64,000 nt of DNA from Pseudolysobacter antarcticus (GTDB lineage: Bacteria; Pseudomonadota; Gammaproteobacteria; Xanthomonadales; Rhodanobacteraceae), in the NCBI RefSeq assembly GCF_004168365.1, contig NZ_CP035704.1, positions 310,001 to 374,000 of the forward strand, read 5' to 3'. Positions 50,022 through 57,376 of the stretch are shown one piece after another. The translations under genes were made by a program, and so were the position numbers. The notes below the pieces were generated by a model that did no database searches, was not told where the DNA came from, and worked only from the letters and a program-made list of their open reading frames with translations. The first letter of the stretch is position 1. Every line of letters begins with the position of its first letter.

Positions 50022-50729
50022 ATGACCGATTCGCGGCTGAAGCTTGAAGCGTCCTGGAAAGCACGAGTCGGCAACTGGTTCGAGCGGCCGGAAATGCTTG
50101 CTTTGCGCGAGTTTCTTCTGGCCGAAAAAAATGCCGGGAAAATCATCTATCCACCGAGCTCTCGGATTTTTTCGGCACTGGATACAACGCCGTTCGAGCA
50201 GGTCAAAGTGGTCATTCTCGGACAAGATCCGTATCACGGTCCGGGCCAGGCGCACGGCCTGTGTTTCTCGGTGCTACCCGGCGTCGCGACACCGCCTTCG
50301 CTGGTGAATATCTTCGCCGAGATCACACGCGATCTCGGCATTCCGCGCCCACCGCACGGCTGCCTGATTCCGTGGGCGCAACAAGGCGTATTGCTGCTCA
50401 ACTCGGTGCTTACGGTCGAGCGTGGTAATGCCAACTCGCATCAGGGCAAAGGCTGGGAAGGGTTTACCGATCACGTAATCGAGAGCCTGAATCGAGAACG
50501 CGAAGGACTAGTCTTCATGCTGTGGGGATCGTATGCGCAGGCCAAGGGAAAGTTGATCGATACGCGTCGTCATCTGGTTTTGAAAGCGCCGCATCCGTCG
50601 CCGCTGTCGGCATATCGAGGGTTTATCGGTTGCGGACATTTTTCCAAGGCGAATGAGCGTTTGCGTGACAATGGCAGCGTCGAAATCGACTGGTCCTTGC
50701 CCGCTGTGGATTCGATCGGATTGAGTTGA
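50022..50729 (+). CDS. ung: Uracil-DNA glycosylase (family 1)
   Basis: 235 residues from the ATG at 50022 ([13 protein letters not shown]). It removes uracil from DNA. Motifs: water-activating loop [22 protein letters not shown] with catalytic Asp, [14 protein letters not shown], and the C-terminal minor-groove loop [20 protein letters not shown] with the catalytic His. Full length for the family. It lies 28 bases after the response regulator, and rpoH follows 273 bases downstream. Confidence 0.96.
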   Translation: MTDSRLKLEASWKARVGNWFERPEMLALREFLLAEKNAGKIIYPPSSRIFSALDTTPFEQVKVVILGQDPYHGPGQAHGLCFSVLPGVATPPSLVNIFAEITRDLGIPRPPHGCLIPWAQQGVLLLNSVLTVERGNANSHQGKGWEGFTDHVIESLNREREGLVFMLWGSYAQAKGKLIDTRRHLVLKAPHPSPLSAYRGFIGCGHFSKANERLRDNGSVEIDWSLPAVDSIGLS

Positions 50730-50948
50730 TTGCGCGCCATCTGCTAGGTGCTGTCTGTCTGAACAGCGCTGGACTCCTGAGGTTTTTGAAACCGCAGATT
50801 TCGCAGCCGCCACGGCATTTTGTCGGCAACACAATGCCATTTACATTCGCTTGCATGACGATTTCACATTCTTTTCGCTCCGTTGGTGTACTATTCAGTT
50901 CAGTATTGCGCCGCAATAAGGGCGCGTACCGGAGAACTGAACTTTACG

Positions 50949-50980
50949 TATAGTTAGCACTCTAACCACCGGAGTGCTAA
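50949..50980 (+). promoter_or_regulatory. CIRCE operator (HrcA) with overlapping -10 upstream of rpoH
   Basis: TTAGCACTC (50954-50962), nine bases, GAGTGCTAA (50972-50980): a perfect CIRCE inverted repeat, the binding site of the heat-shock repressor HrcA. A TATAGT (50949-50954) just upstream may be a -10 element, though no good -35 is visible at the right distance. The operator ends 22 bases before the rpoH ATG, well placed to block initiation. Confidence 0.88.
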
Positions 50981-51002
50981 TTGTCCGAAATCGGAGACAG
51001 CA

Positions 51003-51860
51003 ATGAACAATTCTTTGGTAATCAATAGTCTGCCCGTTCCTAGCGCGTTAGGCTCGCTCGATGCCTATATCAATGCCGTGCATAAAGTAGCGGTATTGAC
51101 GGTCGAGGAAGAGCAAGCCCTGTCGCGTCGTTTTGCGTATGACAGTGATCTGGCGGCGGCGCGTCATCTGGTGATGTCGCATCTGCGGTTCGTGGTGCAT
51201 GTGGCGCGCGGTTACAACGGTTATGGCTTGCAGTTGGGTGATCTGATTCAGGAAGGCAACATCGGCCTGATGAAAGCGGTAAAGCGTTTTGATCCAACCC
51301 AGGGCGTACGTCTGGTGTCGTTTGCGGTGCACTGGATTCGTGCCGAAATGCACGAGTTCATCCTGCGCAACTGGCGCATCGTCAAGGTCGCCACGACCAA
51401 GGCGCAGCGCAAGTTGTTCTTCAATCTGCGCAAGTCGAAAAAGCGTCTGGGCTGGATGAACGACAAGGAAGTACAAACCGTCGCCAAGGATTTGGGTGTG
51501 CCAGCAGCCGTAGTACGCGAGATGGAATCGCGCCTCGGCGGCAAGGATGTTGCTTTCGATGCGCCCGCCGATAACGAAGACGATTTGCGGCCATCGCCGA
51601 TTGCTTATCTGGTCGATCACAACGCCGACCCGTCGGACACGTTGGAAATCGAGAATCAGGAAGAGAGTGATCACGATGCCTTGCATCAAGGTCTGGCCCG
51701 TCTCGACACGCGTTCGCGCGACATCATCCAGCGCCGCTGGTTGAACGATGATAAAGCGACGCTGCAGGAACTGGCCGACGAGTACGGCGTTTCAGCCGAG
51801 CGCGTGCGTCAGGTCGAAGCGAACGCGATGAAAAAAATGCGTTTGCTGTTCGCCGCGTAA
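51003..51860 (+). CDS. rpoH: RNA polymerase sigma-32 factor (heat shock)
   Basis: 285 residues, the length of RpoH. Region 1.2 begins [27 protein letters not shown]. Region 2 includes [65 protein letters not shown]. The RpoH box is [17 protein letters not shown]. Region 4 is [28 protein letters not shown]. It directs heat-shock transcription. The gene is preceded by a CIRCE operator and followed by a stem-loop. Confidence 0.96.
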   Translation: MNNSLVINSLPVPSALGSLDAYINAVHKVAVLTVEEEQALSRRFAYDSDLAAARHLVMSHLRFVVHVARGYNGYGLQLGDLIQEGNIGLMKAVKRFDPTQGVRLVSFAVHWIRAEMHEFILRNWRIVKVATTKAQRKLFFNLRKSKKRLGWMNDKEVQTVAKDLGVPAAVVREMESRLGGKDVAFDAPADNEDDLRPSPIAYLVDHNADPSDTLEIENQEESDHDALHQGLARLDTRSRDIIQRRWLNDDKATLQELADEYGVSAERVRQVEANAMKKMRLLFAA

Positions 51861-51877
51861 GGTCAGAAAAGAAGTTT

Positions 51878-51905
51878 GCAACGGCTCCTGCGGGAGCCGT
51901 TTGCA
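51878..51905 (+). terminator. Stem-loop after rpoH
   Basis: GCAACGGCTCC, loop TGC, GGGAGCCGTTTGC forms a strong hairpin 18 bases after the rpoH stop. The T-run is poor, so it may need Rho. Confidence 0.65.
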
Positions 51906-52064
51906 TTTGCAAAACCGGCGTCACGCTTAAGCCGATTTCATTACCAAATCCGTAGTATTTCGCATATATCCCGTTCACGATTCTTCTGGCATGCTGGGAA
52001 GGCATTCAGCCTGTCGCGTGCGCGACTGCGCGAGCGCATTCCCTCTCAACTTCGGAGAAACTGG

Positions 52065-52619
52065 ATGAAAGCCTTTATTGTGTCGATGACATTCGCTGCT
52101 GGCTTATTCGCCGCGGTCGCTAGCTACGCTCTGGCTCCTCCGTCGACTGCGCCGGCGGGCTCGACCGGTTTGTGCAAGGACGGAAGCTATTATTCGGGTG
52201 CGTCGAAACGCGGCGCCTGCTCGCGCCACGGCGGTGTAAAAGATTGGTACGGCGCAGCCGAAGCACCTGCTGATGCGACACCTGCACCCGCCGCTGCTGC
52301 GCCGGCACCCGCCGCAAAACCTGCGGCGACTCCCGCGCCTGTCGCGACGCCACCAGCAGCAGCGGTTGCACCTGCCGCTGCCGCCGCGCCGGCCGCCGCC
52401 ACAAAACCCGCAAAGCCTGCCAGCAAAAACACTTTGCCGGCAACAGCAGCGGCTGGCGGAGGACCGGGCAAAGTCTGGGTAAACACCAGCTCAAAGGTCT
52501 ATCACTGTTCGGATGACAGGTATTACGGCAAGACCAAGAAGGGCGAATACATGACCGAAGCGGATGCCAAGGCTTCGGGTGCGCGCGCTGAGCACGGCAA
52601 GGAATGCACCGGCAAGTAA
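52065..52619 (+). CDS. Exported DUF3761 protein with Ala/Pro-rich linker
   Basis: 184 residues from the ATG at 52065, which follows GGAG. Signal peptide MKAFIVSMTFAAGLFAAVASYALA. A DUF3761 module (about 32-65: GLCKDGSYYSGASKRGACSRHGGVKDWYG) is joined by about 75 residues of Ala/Pro/Thr repeats to a second small module at the C-terminus (about 138-184: GKVWVNTSSKVYHCSDDRYYGKTKKGEYMTEADAKASG), with cysteines and the YHC...YYGKTK pattern of another widespread small domain. It is probably periplasmic and bridges two sites. Function unknown. Confidence 0.82.
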   Translation: MKAFIVSMTFAAGLFAAVASYALAPPSTAPAGSTGLCKDGSYYSGASKRGACSRHGGVKDWYGAAEAPADATPAPAAAAPAPAAKPAATPAPVATPPAAAVAPAAAAAPAAATKPAKPASKNTLPATAAAGGGPGKVWVNTSSKVYHCSDDRYYGKTKKGEYMTEADAKASGARAEHGKECTGK

Positions 52620-52638
52620 GCATTGCTGCGTGACACAT

Positions 52639-52670
52639 TCAAGGCGCAAGGCGATTGTCTTGCGCCTTGA
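52639..52670. terminator. Perfect 12-bp stem-loop between convergent genes
   Basis: TCAAGGCGCAAG (52639-52650) and its exact complement (52659-52670) with an 8-base loop, between the DUF3761 gene and priA. No T-run. Likely a shared transcript end. Confidence 0.6.
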
Positions 52671-52733
52671 GTCGCCTGCCAACGCCCAAGCAGTCGCCGA
52701 GATGTTTGCGAGTCGCGCAACAAACCAACTCGG

Positions 52734-54920
52734 TTAATACAAGTCCACCGGATCCACGTCCAGCGACCAGCGCACACGTTTGGCTTCGGGCAGCGCACGC
52801 AATTGGTTCAGCCACGCCGGTAGAAATGTCTGCAAGGTCGAGCGCTGATCCGCCAGTAACAACAGTTGTGCACGCTCGCGCCCGGCACGTCGTGGCATCG
52901 GCGCCGGCATCGGCCCGAGTGCCTGAAGGTTTTTGTCCGCCGTGCTAGCCAACGTAGTTGCGCGATCAAGAAACTCCTGCAGTGGAGCAAGACTGCTCGC
53001 GTCTGCACGCAACAGTGCGAGATGGGTATGCGGCGGAAAACCCGCGCCGCGCCGTTCATCAAGAATCTGCGCGGCAAGTTCGCGATAACCTCTACGCAAC
53101 AGCGTTAGCAGCAGCGGATGCTCGGGATGATGCGTTTGCAACCATACCGTTCCGGGTTTGCGCGCGCGTCCGGCGCGCCCAGCTACCTGCACCACGAGTT
53201 GGCCCATGCGTTCGCCGGCGCGGAAATCGTGACTGAACAAACCTTCGTCAACACCCACGATCGCCACCAGCGTGAGATTCGGCAAATCGTGTCCCTTGGC
53301 CAGCATTTGTGTGCCGATCAGGATGCCGGGTTGATCCGGCGTGAGTTGCGCGAACAGTTGCTCCAACGAATCCTTGCGTCGTGTGGTTTCGCGATCGATG
53401 CGCACCACGGCTACGTGCGGGAAGAGCTCGATCAGCATATCCTCCAGTTTCTCGGTGCCCTGGCCCTGAGTTTGTAGCTGGGTGCCCTGGCATTCAGGAC
53501 AAGCGATGGGCACCGGTCTATCAGCGCCGCAGTGGTGACAGCGCAGCCGATTTTCGCGTCGATGCAGCGTGAGTGGTTTATTGCAGCGGGTGCAGGTGGC
53601 GGTCCAGCCGCAGCCGTGACACAGCAGCACGGGCGCATAGCCGCGTCGATTCTTGAAGACCAGCGCTTGTTCGCCGCGGCCGATGCAATCGCGGATTGCG
53701 CGGATCAATTCCGTGCTTAAACCGTGCTGCAAACGCTGGCCGCGCAGATCGACGATGCGCGGTATCGGCATGCGCGCGGCGCCCGCACGCTCGCGCAATG
53801 GCAAACAGCGATAACGACCGGTTTCGACATTCGCTAGCGTCTCCAGCGACGGTGTTGCCGAGCCCAGCACGACCGAAACATTCAGGCTGCGCGCACGTAC
53901 TAGTGCGAAATCGCGCGCGTGGTAGCGGAATCCTTCCTGCTGTTTGTAGGATGCATCGTGTTCTTCGTCGATCACGATCAGCCCGGCGCGCGGCAGTGGC
54001 GTGAAGATCGCCGAGCGCGTACCGAGTATCACTTGCGCTTCGCCGCGCGCTGCGGCCAGCCACGTGCGGGTGCGTTCACCATCGCTGAGTCCCGAGTGCA
54101 AGGCGTGCACTGCACACGGCAGGCGCTCGCGGAATCGTCGCAATATCTGCGGCGTCAGGCCGATTTCCGGCACCAGAATCAGCGCCTGTTGGCCGCGTGC
54201 GAGTGCCTGTTCGATCAGTGCGAGATATACCTCGGTTTTGCCGCTGCCGGTCACGCCTTCGAGTACGAACGGCGCGAAACGACCGTGCGCGGCGTCGATT
54301 TCGTCTACCGCGTGCTGCTGTTCGACATTCAACGGCGGCCCGATCATTGGCATATGCGGTCGGGCACGCGTAGTCAACGTGATGCCGACAATCAAGTCGC
54401 GTTTGCGCAAACTCGTCGCTGCAGCACGCCAGCCCGGCAGCGCATTGTCCAGCTCTGGATAAGTGCGCGGACCTTGCGCCAGTATTTGCAGTAGCAGGTT
54501 GGTGCGCGCGGTTGGCTTGCCTGCGGGCGAGGCGGCAGCGCCGGTTTCAGTCAATGCCAGCGCACGTTCGCCAGCTGCGGGCAACGGCTTGGCCTGGCGC
54601 AATCCAATCGGCAATGCACATTCGAGCACGGCGCCCAACGGGTACTGATAATAACGAGCGGCCCACATCAGACTGCACAGTAATTCTGCATCGAGCAGTG
54701 GCTGCGCATCGAGCAACATCAGGGCGGGTTTGAGCCGATGACTCGGCACGTTCGACTCACGCGCAATCTCCAGCAGCACGCCAACGCGCCGCGTGCGACC
54801 GAATGGCACCAGCACCCGGCAACCCGGAATCAACGCCGCGGCATCCACGTCCACGGGCGGTAAATAGTCGAACAGTTGCGGTAGCGGCACCGGCACCGCT
54901 ACGCGCAGAACAGTGGGCAT
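52734..54920 (-). CDS. priA: Primosomal protein N' (replication restart helicase PriA)
   Basis: 728 residues from the ATG at 54920 with GAGG upstream; the frame is open 39 codons further up but without RBS. N-terminal 3'-DNA-binding domain (LRVAVPVPLPQLFDYLPP), then helicase motifs I LEGVTGSGKTEVYL, II LIVIDEEHDASYKQ, III VVLGSATPSLET, and the zinc-binding insertion with four C-x2-C type pairs (CHGCGWTATCTRC, CHHCGADRP, CPEC). IGTQMLAKGHDLPNLTLVAI and QVAGRAGRARKPG are motifs V and VI. It reloads DnaB at stalled forks. A DnaA-box cluster lies upstream. Confidence 0.95.
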   Translation of the reverse strand: MPTVLRVAVPVPLPQLFDYLPPVDVDAAALIPGCRVLVPFGRTRRVGVLLEIARESNVPSHRLKPALMLLDAQPLLDAELLCSLMWAARYYQYPLGAVLECALPIGLRQAKPLPAAGERALALTETGAAASPAGKPTARTNLLLQILAQGPRTYPELDNALPGWRAAATSLRKRDLIVGITLTTRARPHMPMIGPPLNVEQQHAVDEIDAAHGRFAPFVLEGVTGSGKTEVYLALIEQALARGQQALILVPEIGLTPQILRRFRERLPCAVHALHSGLSDGERTRTWLAAARGEAQVILGTRSAIFTPLPRAGLIVIDEEHDASYKQQEGFRYHARDFALVRARSLNVSVVLGSATPSLETLANVETGRYRCLPLRERAGAARMPIPRIVDLRGQRLQHGLSTELIRAIRDCIGRGEQALVFKNRRGYAPVLLCHGCGWTATCTRCNKPLTLHRRENRLRCHHCGADRPVPIACPECQGTQLQTQGQGTEKLEDMLIELFPHVAVVRIDRETTRRKDSLEQLFAQLTPDQPGILIGTQMLAKGHDLPNLTLVAIVGVDEGLFSHDFRAGERMGQLVVQVAGRAGRARKPGTVWLQTHHPEHPLLLTLLRRGYRELAAQILDERRGAGFPPHTHLALLRADASSLAPLQEFLDRATTLASTADKNLQALGPMPAPMPRRAGRERAQLLLLADQRSTLQTFLPAWLNQLRALPEAKRVRWSLDVDPVDLY

Positions 54921-55398
54921 GCCAACCTCGATTTTTGACTTGGGAGCGTGTCCATAAAATAGTCTGTTGAGCGGGTGAAAAACAAAAAGGCGGAGTTGCG
55001 TAACTGTTGTGATAAATCCATCACAAAGATGCGCCAAGCATCCGCTATATATGAAGTTTTCTCCTTATCCACAACGCCTGTGGATAAGTCTGTGGATGAA
55101 AGCTGCGCGAGGCGCTAAATTGCGCGTCGCATAACGCTGCGGCTCAGCTTGGCGAATCTTTAACCAATTAGAAATATATATTTCCGATCAATAGGTTAGC
55201 GAGTGTATTCGGTTGTATACATGTGCGCATGTGACAGCGGTTGGCGGATTCTTGTAAATAGCTCAAGCCTGTGCAAAACCCGCTTGACAGCATCAAATTC
55301 GCGTGGGGCAAATATGGCGTCGCCAAGCACCAAGTCAACGCGGCTGCGGCTGGCGCGTTGTTGACGATACCTGCAAGCCTTTGGGCGATTCCGTTACC
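54921..55398. other. 478-base divergent intergenic region between priA and the ECF sigma gene
   Basis: Must hold the promoters of priA (minus) and of the sigma factor operon (plus). It is more AT-rich than its neighbours around 55030-55260. The clearest feature is the DnaA-box cluster at 55065-55099. No RNA gene or convincing ORF was found. Confidence 0.6.
55065..55099. promoter_or_regulatory. DnaA-box cluster: palindromic pair plus a third near-match
   Basis: TTATCCACA (55065-55073) and TGTGGATAA (55079-55087) are two perfect consensus DnaA boxes in inverted orientation, five bases apart. TGTGGATGA (55091-55099) is a third with one change. They lie about 145 bases upstream of the priA start. 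Confidence 0.75.
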
Positions 55399-56001
55399 AT
55401 GCATCAGCTACTCACCGCCATCAATGAACAGAGCTGGACACCACAACGGGTGGATACCGTAAAGGCCGACGAGCGCGCGCTCGACCAATTCCTCAAGGCG
55501 GTGGAACGACGCGCGTTGCGCATGGCCGATATGGCAACCGGCAATCGCGAGGAAGCACTGGATCTGGTGCAGGACGCGATGTTCGGTTTCGTGCGTCATT
55601 ATGCCGCCAAACCGTCTGCGGAATGGGCGCCGTTATTCTATCGCGTGCTGGATAGTCGCTTGAACGATTGGCATCGCCGCCGTCGGGTGCGCAGTCGTTG
55701 GATGAGTTTTTTCAGCTCGGCGCCGGCGGATGATGAAATGGATCCGGTCGCGCAAGCGCCGGATCTGCAGGAACCCGGCCCGTTGGCACGGGTGGCTGGA
55801 AAAGAAATCGGGCAAGCGCTCGAAGCGGCCTTGGTGCGGCTGCCGCTGCGTCAGCGCCAGGCTTTTCTGTTGCGCATGTGGGAGGGGTTGGACGTGGCGG
55901 CAACGGCAACCGCGATGCGCTGCAGCGAAGGCAGCGTCAAGACTCATTTGTCACGCGCGCTGGCGCACTTGCGCCGCGATTTGGAGGCACATTATGAATG
56001 A
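55399..56001 (+). CDS. ECF-type RNA polymerase sigma factor
   Basis: About 200 residues from the ATG at 55399; no clear RBS there, and a GTG near 55450 is an alternative. Region 2: ALRMADMATGNREEALDLVQDAMFGFVRHYA and PLFYRVLDSRLNDWHRRRR (core and -10 binding). Region 4: ALVRLPLRQRQAFLLRMWEGLDVAATATAMRCSEGSVKTHLSRALAHLRRDL, a clear helix-turn-helix for the -35 element. It overlaps the next gene (DUF3619), which could be its membrane anti-sigma factor. Regulon unknown. Confidence 0.88.
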   Translation: MHQLLTAINEQSWTPQRVDTVKADERALDQFLKAVERRALRMADMATGNREEALDLVQDAMFGFVRHYAAKPSAEWAPLFYRVLDSRLNDWHRRRRVRSRWMSFFSSAPADDEMDPVAQAPDLQEPGPLARVAGKEIGQALEAALVRLPLRQRQAFLLRMWEGLDVAATATAMRCSEGSVKTHLSRALAHLRRDLEAHYE

Positions 56002-56383
56002 TCAAAATGATTTCGTATGGATTGCGCAAGCCACGACCGCGCTGGATGAGTCGGCCCGCGATCTGGATGCAGCGACCCTGTCGCGACTGAATCGTGTGCG
56101 CCAGGCCGCGCTGCAGCAAAAACGCAGTCGTCGCGTATCGTGGATGTTACCGGCTGGATTGGCCGGCGCCTGCGCGATGGTGCTGGCGATCGGCGTCTGG
56201 CACGGCGCTGTTCGTGAGCCGGCATTGCCGACCTTGCCAAACGCCGAGTTGGTGCACAGCGTGAATTGGAGCAACGGCGCCGACGATCTAGAATTGGTCG
56301 CGAATGAAGACAATATCGAGCTGTATCAGGATCTGGATTTTTATGCATGGCTAGACACGCAGAATCAGGAACACGACGGCTAG
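55994..56383 (+). CDS. DUF3619 family membrane protein, possible anti-sigma factor
   Basis: 129 residues; the ATG overlaps the end of the sigma gene by 8 bases behind GGAGG (55983-55987). N-terminal cytoplasmic helices (ALDESARDLDAATLSRLNRVRQAALQQ), one membrane helix at about 50-68 (WMLPAGLAGACAMVLAIGVW), and an acidic periplasmic tail (DDLELVANEDNIELYQDLDFYAWLD). The topology, one helix with a soluble cytoplasmic domain and overlap with an ECF gene, is that of anti-sigma factors, but no ZAS His-Cys-Cys motif is present. Role inferred from context. Confidence 0.75.
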   Translation: MNDQNDFVWIAQATTALDESARDLDAATLSRLNRVRQAALQQKRSRRVSWMLPAGLAGACAMVLAIGVWHGAVREPALPTLPNAELVHSVNWSNGADDLELVANEDNIELYQDLDFYAWLDTQNQEHDG

Positions 56384-56700
56384 GTTTGCTGGTATTCGGG
56401 TTGGCTGCTGGCGCTGGTTCGCTTGCAGCGAATTCGGCGCCGCCGCCATCAGCTGACGTCAACAAGGCGCCGGCGTCGAGCGTATCGGCGCCGCCGGGCG
56501 CCGCAACAGCTACGGCCGCGCCCAAGCCAGGTTCGACCGCAATGCCGCCCAGTGCGGCGCTGCTCGAATATCTTGGCGAGTTTTCGGACAACAATGGGGA
56601 TTGGACCGATCCCGCCAGTCTGGATGATTCCGGCCTGCTGGATCGGCCAGAGAGCAAGCGGCAAAAAGGCAGAAGCGATGATGGCACAGCACAAAATTAG
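56347..56700 (+). CDS. Small exported protein of unknown function in the sigma operon
   Basis: 117 residues, overlapping the DUF3619 gene by 37 bases and the DUF3106 gene by 23 bases. A signal-like N-terminus (RRLGLLVFGLAAGAGSLAANS) precedes an Ala/Pro/Ser-rich spacer and a short conserved-looking acidic motif (ALLEYLGEFSDNNGDWTDPASLDD). Basic C-terminus. I do not recognise the family; the tight packing between two real genes and the signal peptide support it being expressed. Confidence 0.6.
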   Translation: MARHAESGTRRLGLLVFGLAAGAGSLAANSAPPPSADVNKAPASSVSAPPGAATATAAPKPGSTAMPPSAALLEYLGEFSDNNGDWTDPASLDDSGLLDRPESKRQKGRSDDGTAQN

Positions 56701-57307
56701 CGGATTTTTTCTGCTGCTTTTGCTCAGCGTAGCGTTGCACGCGCAACAGCCACCGAGCGGCGCTGTCGTGCCGCAAGCGGCGGCGCAAAATGCGCCAGCG
56801 AGTCCGCTGGCGTGGAGCAGCCTGAGTCCCGCGCAGCAAGAGGTGCTCGCGCCGCTGAAAAAAAATTGGGAGCAGTTGCCGCCCGATGCGCAGCAACGCA
56901 TGCAACGCGGCGCTTCACGCTGGACGCAGATGACGCCCGAACAACGTGGCAATACCCAGCAACGATTTCAGAAATGGAATGCGCTGACGCCCGAACAGCG
57001 CGGGCAGATTCGCGAGCGCTACCAACGCTTCAGCACCTTGCCGCCGCAACAGCAGCGCCGTTTGCGCCAGACCTATCAGCGTTTTGGTGCGCTGCCGCCA
57101 GAGCAGCGGCAAAAATTGCGCGCGCGCTGGAACAGCATGTCACCGCAGGAGCGTCAGGCAGCGCTTGCCGAAGCACGCACGCAAGCTTCGCCACAAGCAA
57201 CACCACGCGTCGCGCCCAAAGCCGAGGATGCGCCGAAGCCAGTCAAAGCGAAGCCTGGCGCGCGAATGCATCCGAAGGCTGCAAGAGTCGACAAGCAACA
57301 CCAATAA
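56678..57307 (+). CDS. DUF3106 family periplasmic protein
   Basis: 209 residues from tandem ATGs at 56678/56681 behind AAAAGG. Signal peptide KISGFFLLLLLSVALHAQ. Repeating helical units of W-x-x-L-x-P-x-Q-x-x-x-L type: WSSLSPAQQEVLAPLKKNW, WTQMTPEQRGNTQQRFQKW, LTPEQRGQIRERYQRF, LPPQQQRRLRQTYQRF, LPPEQRQKLRARW, MSPQERQAAL. Then a Lys/Pro/Ala-rich tail. The L-T/P-x-x-Q-R repeats recall CpxP/Spy-like periplasmic proteins, but the function is unknown. Last gene of the ECF sigma operon. Confidence 0.82.
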   Translation: MMAQHKISGFFLLLLLSVALHAQQPPSGAVVPQAAAQNAPASPLAWSSLSPAQQEVLAPLKKNWEQLPPDAQQRMQRGASRWTQMTPEQRGNTQQRFQKWNALTPEQRGQIRERYQRFSTLPPQQQRRLRQTYQRFGALPPEQRQKLRARWNSMSPQERQAALAEARTQASPQATPRVAPKAEDAPKPVKAKPGARMHPKAARVDKQHQ

Positions 57308-57376
57308 CGCCGTTGGCATGAAGCCAGAAATCGTGCAGATGAAGGCGGCGGGATTTACTGATTGCAGAAAATGTTT

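Noticed and set aside
55065-55099. Chromosomal replication origin at the DnaA boxes
   Set aside because: Only three boxes and none of the usual origin neighbours (dnaA, dnaN, gyrB, rpmH); a regulatory or titration site is more likely.
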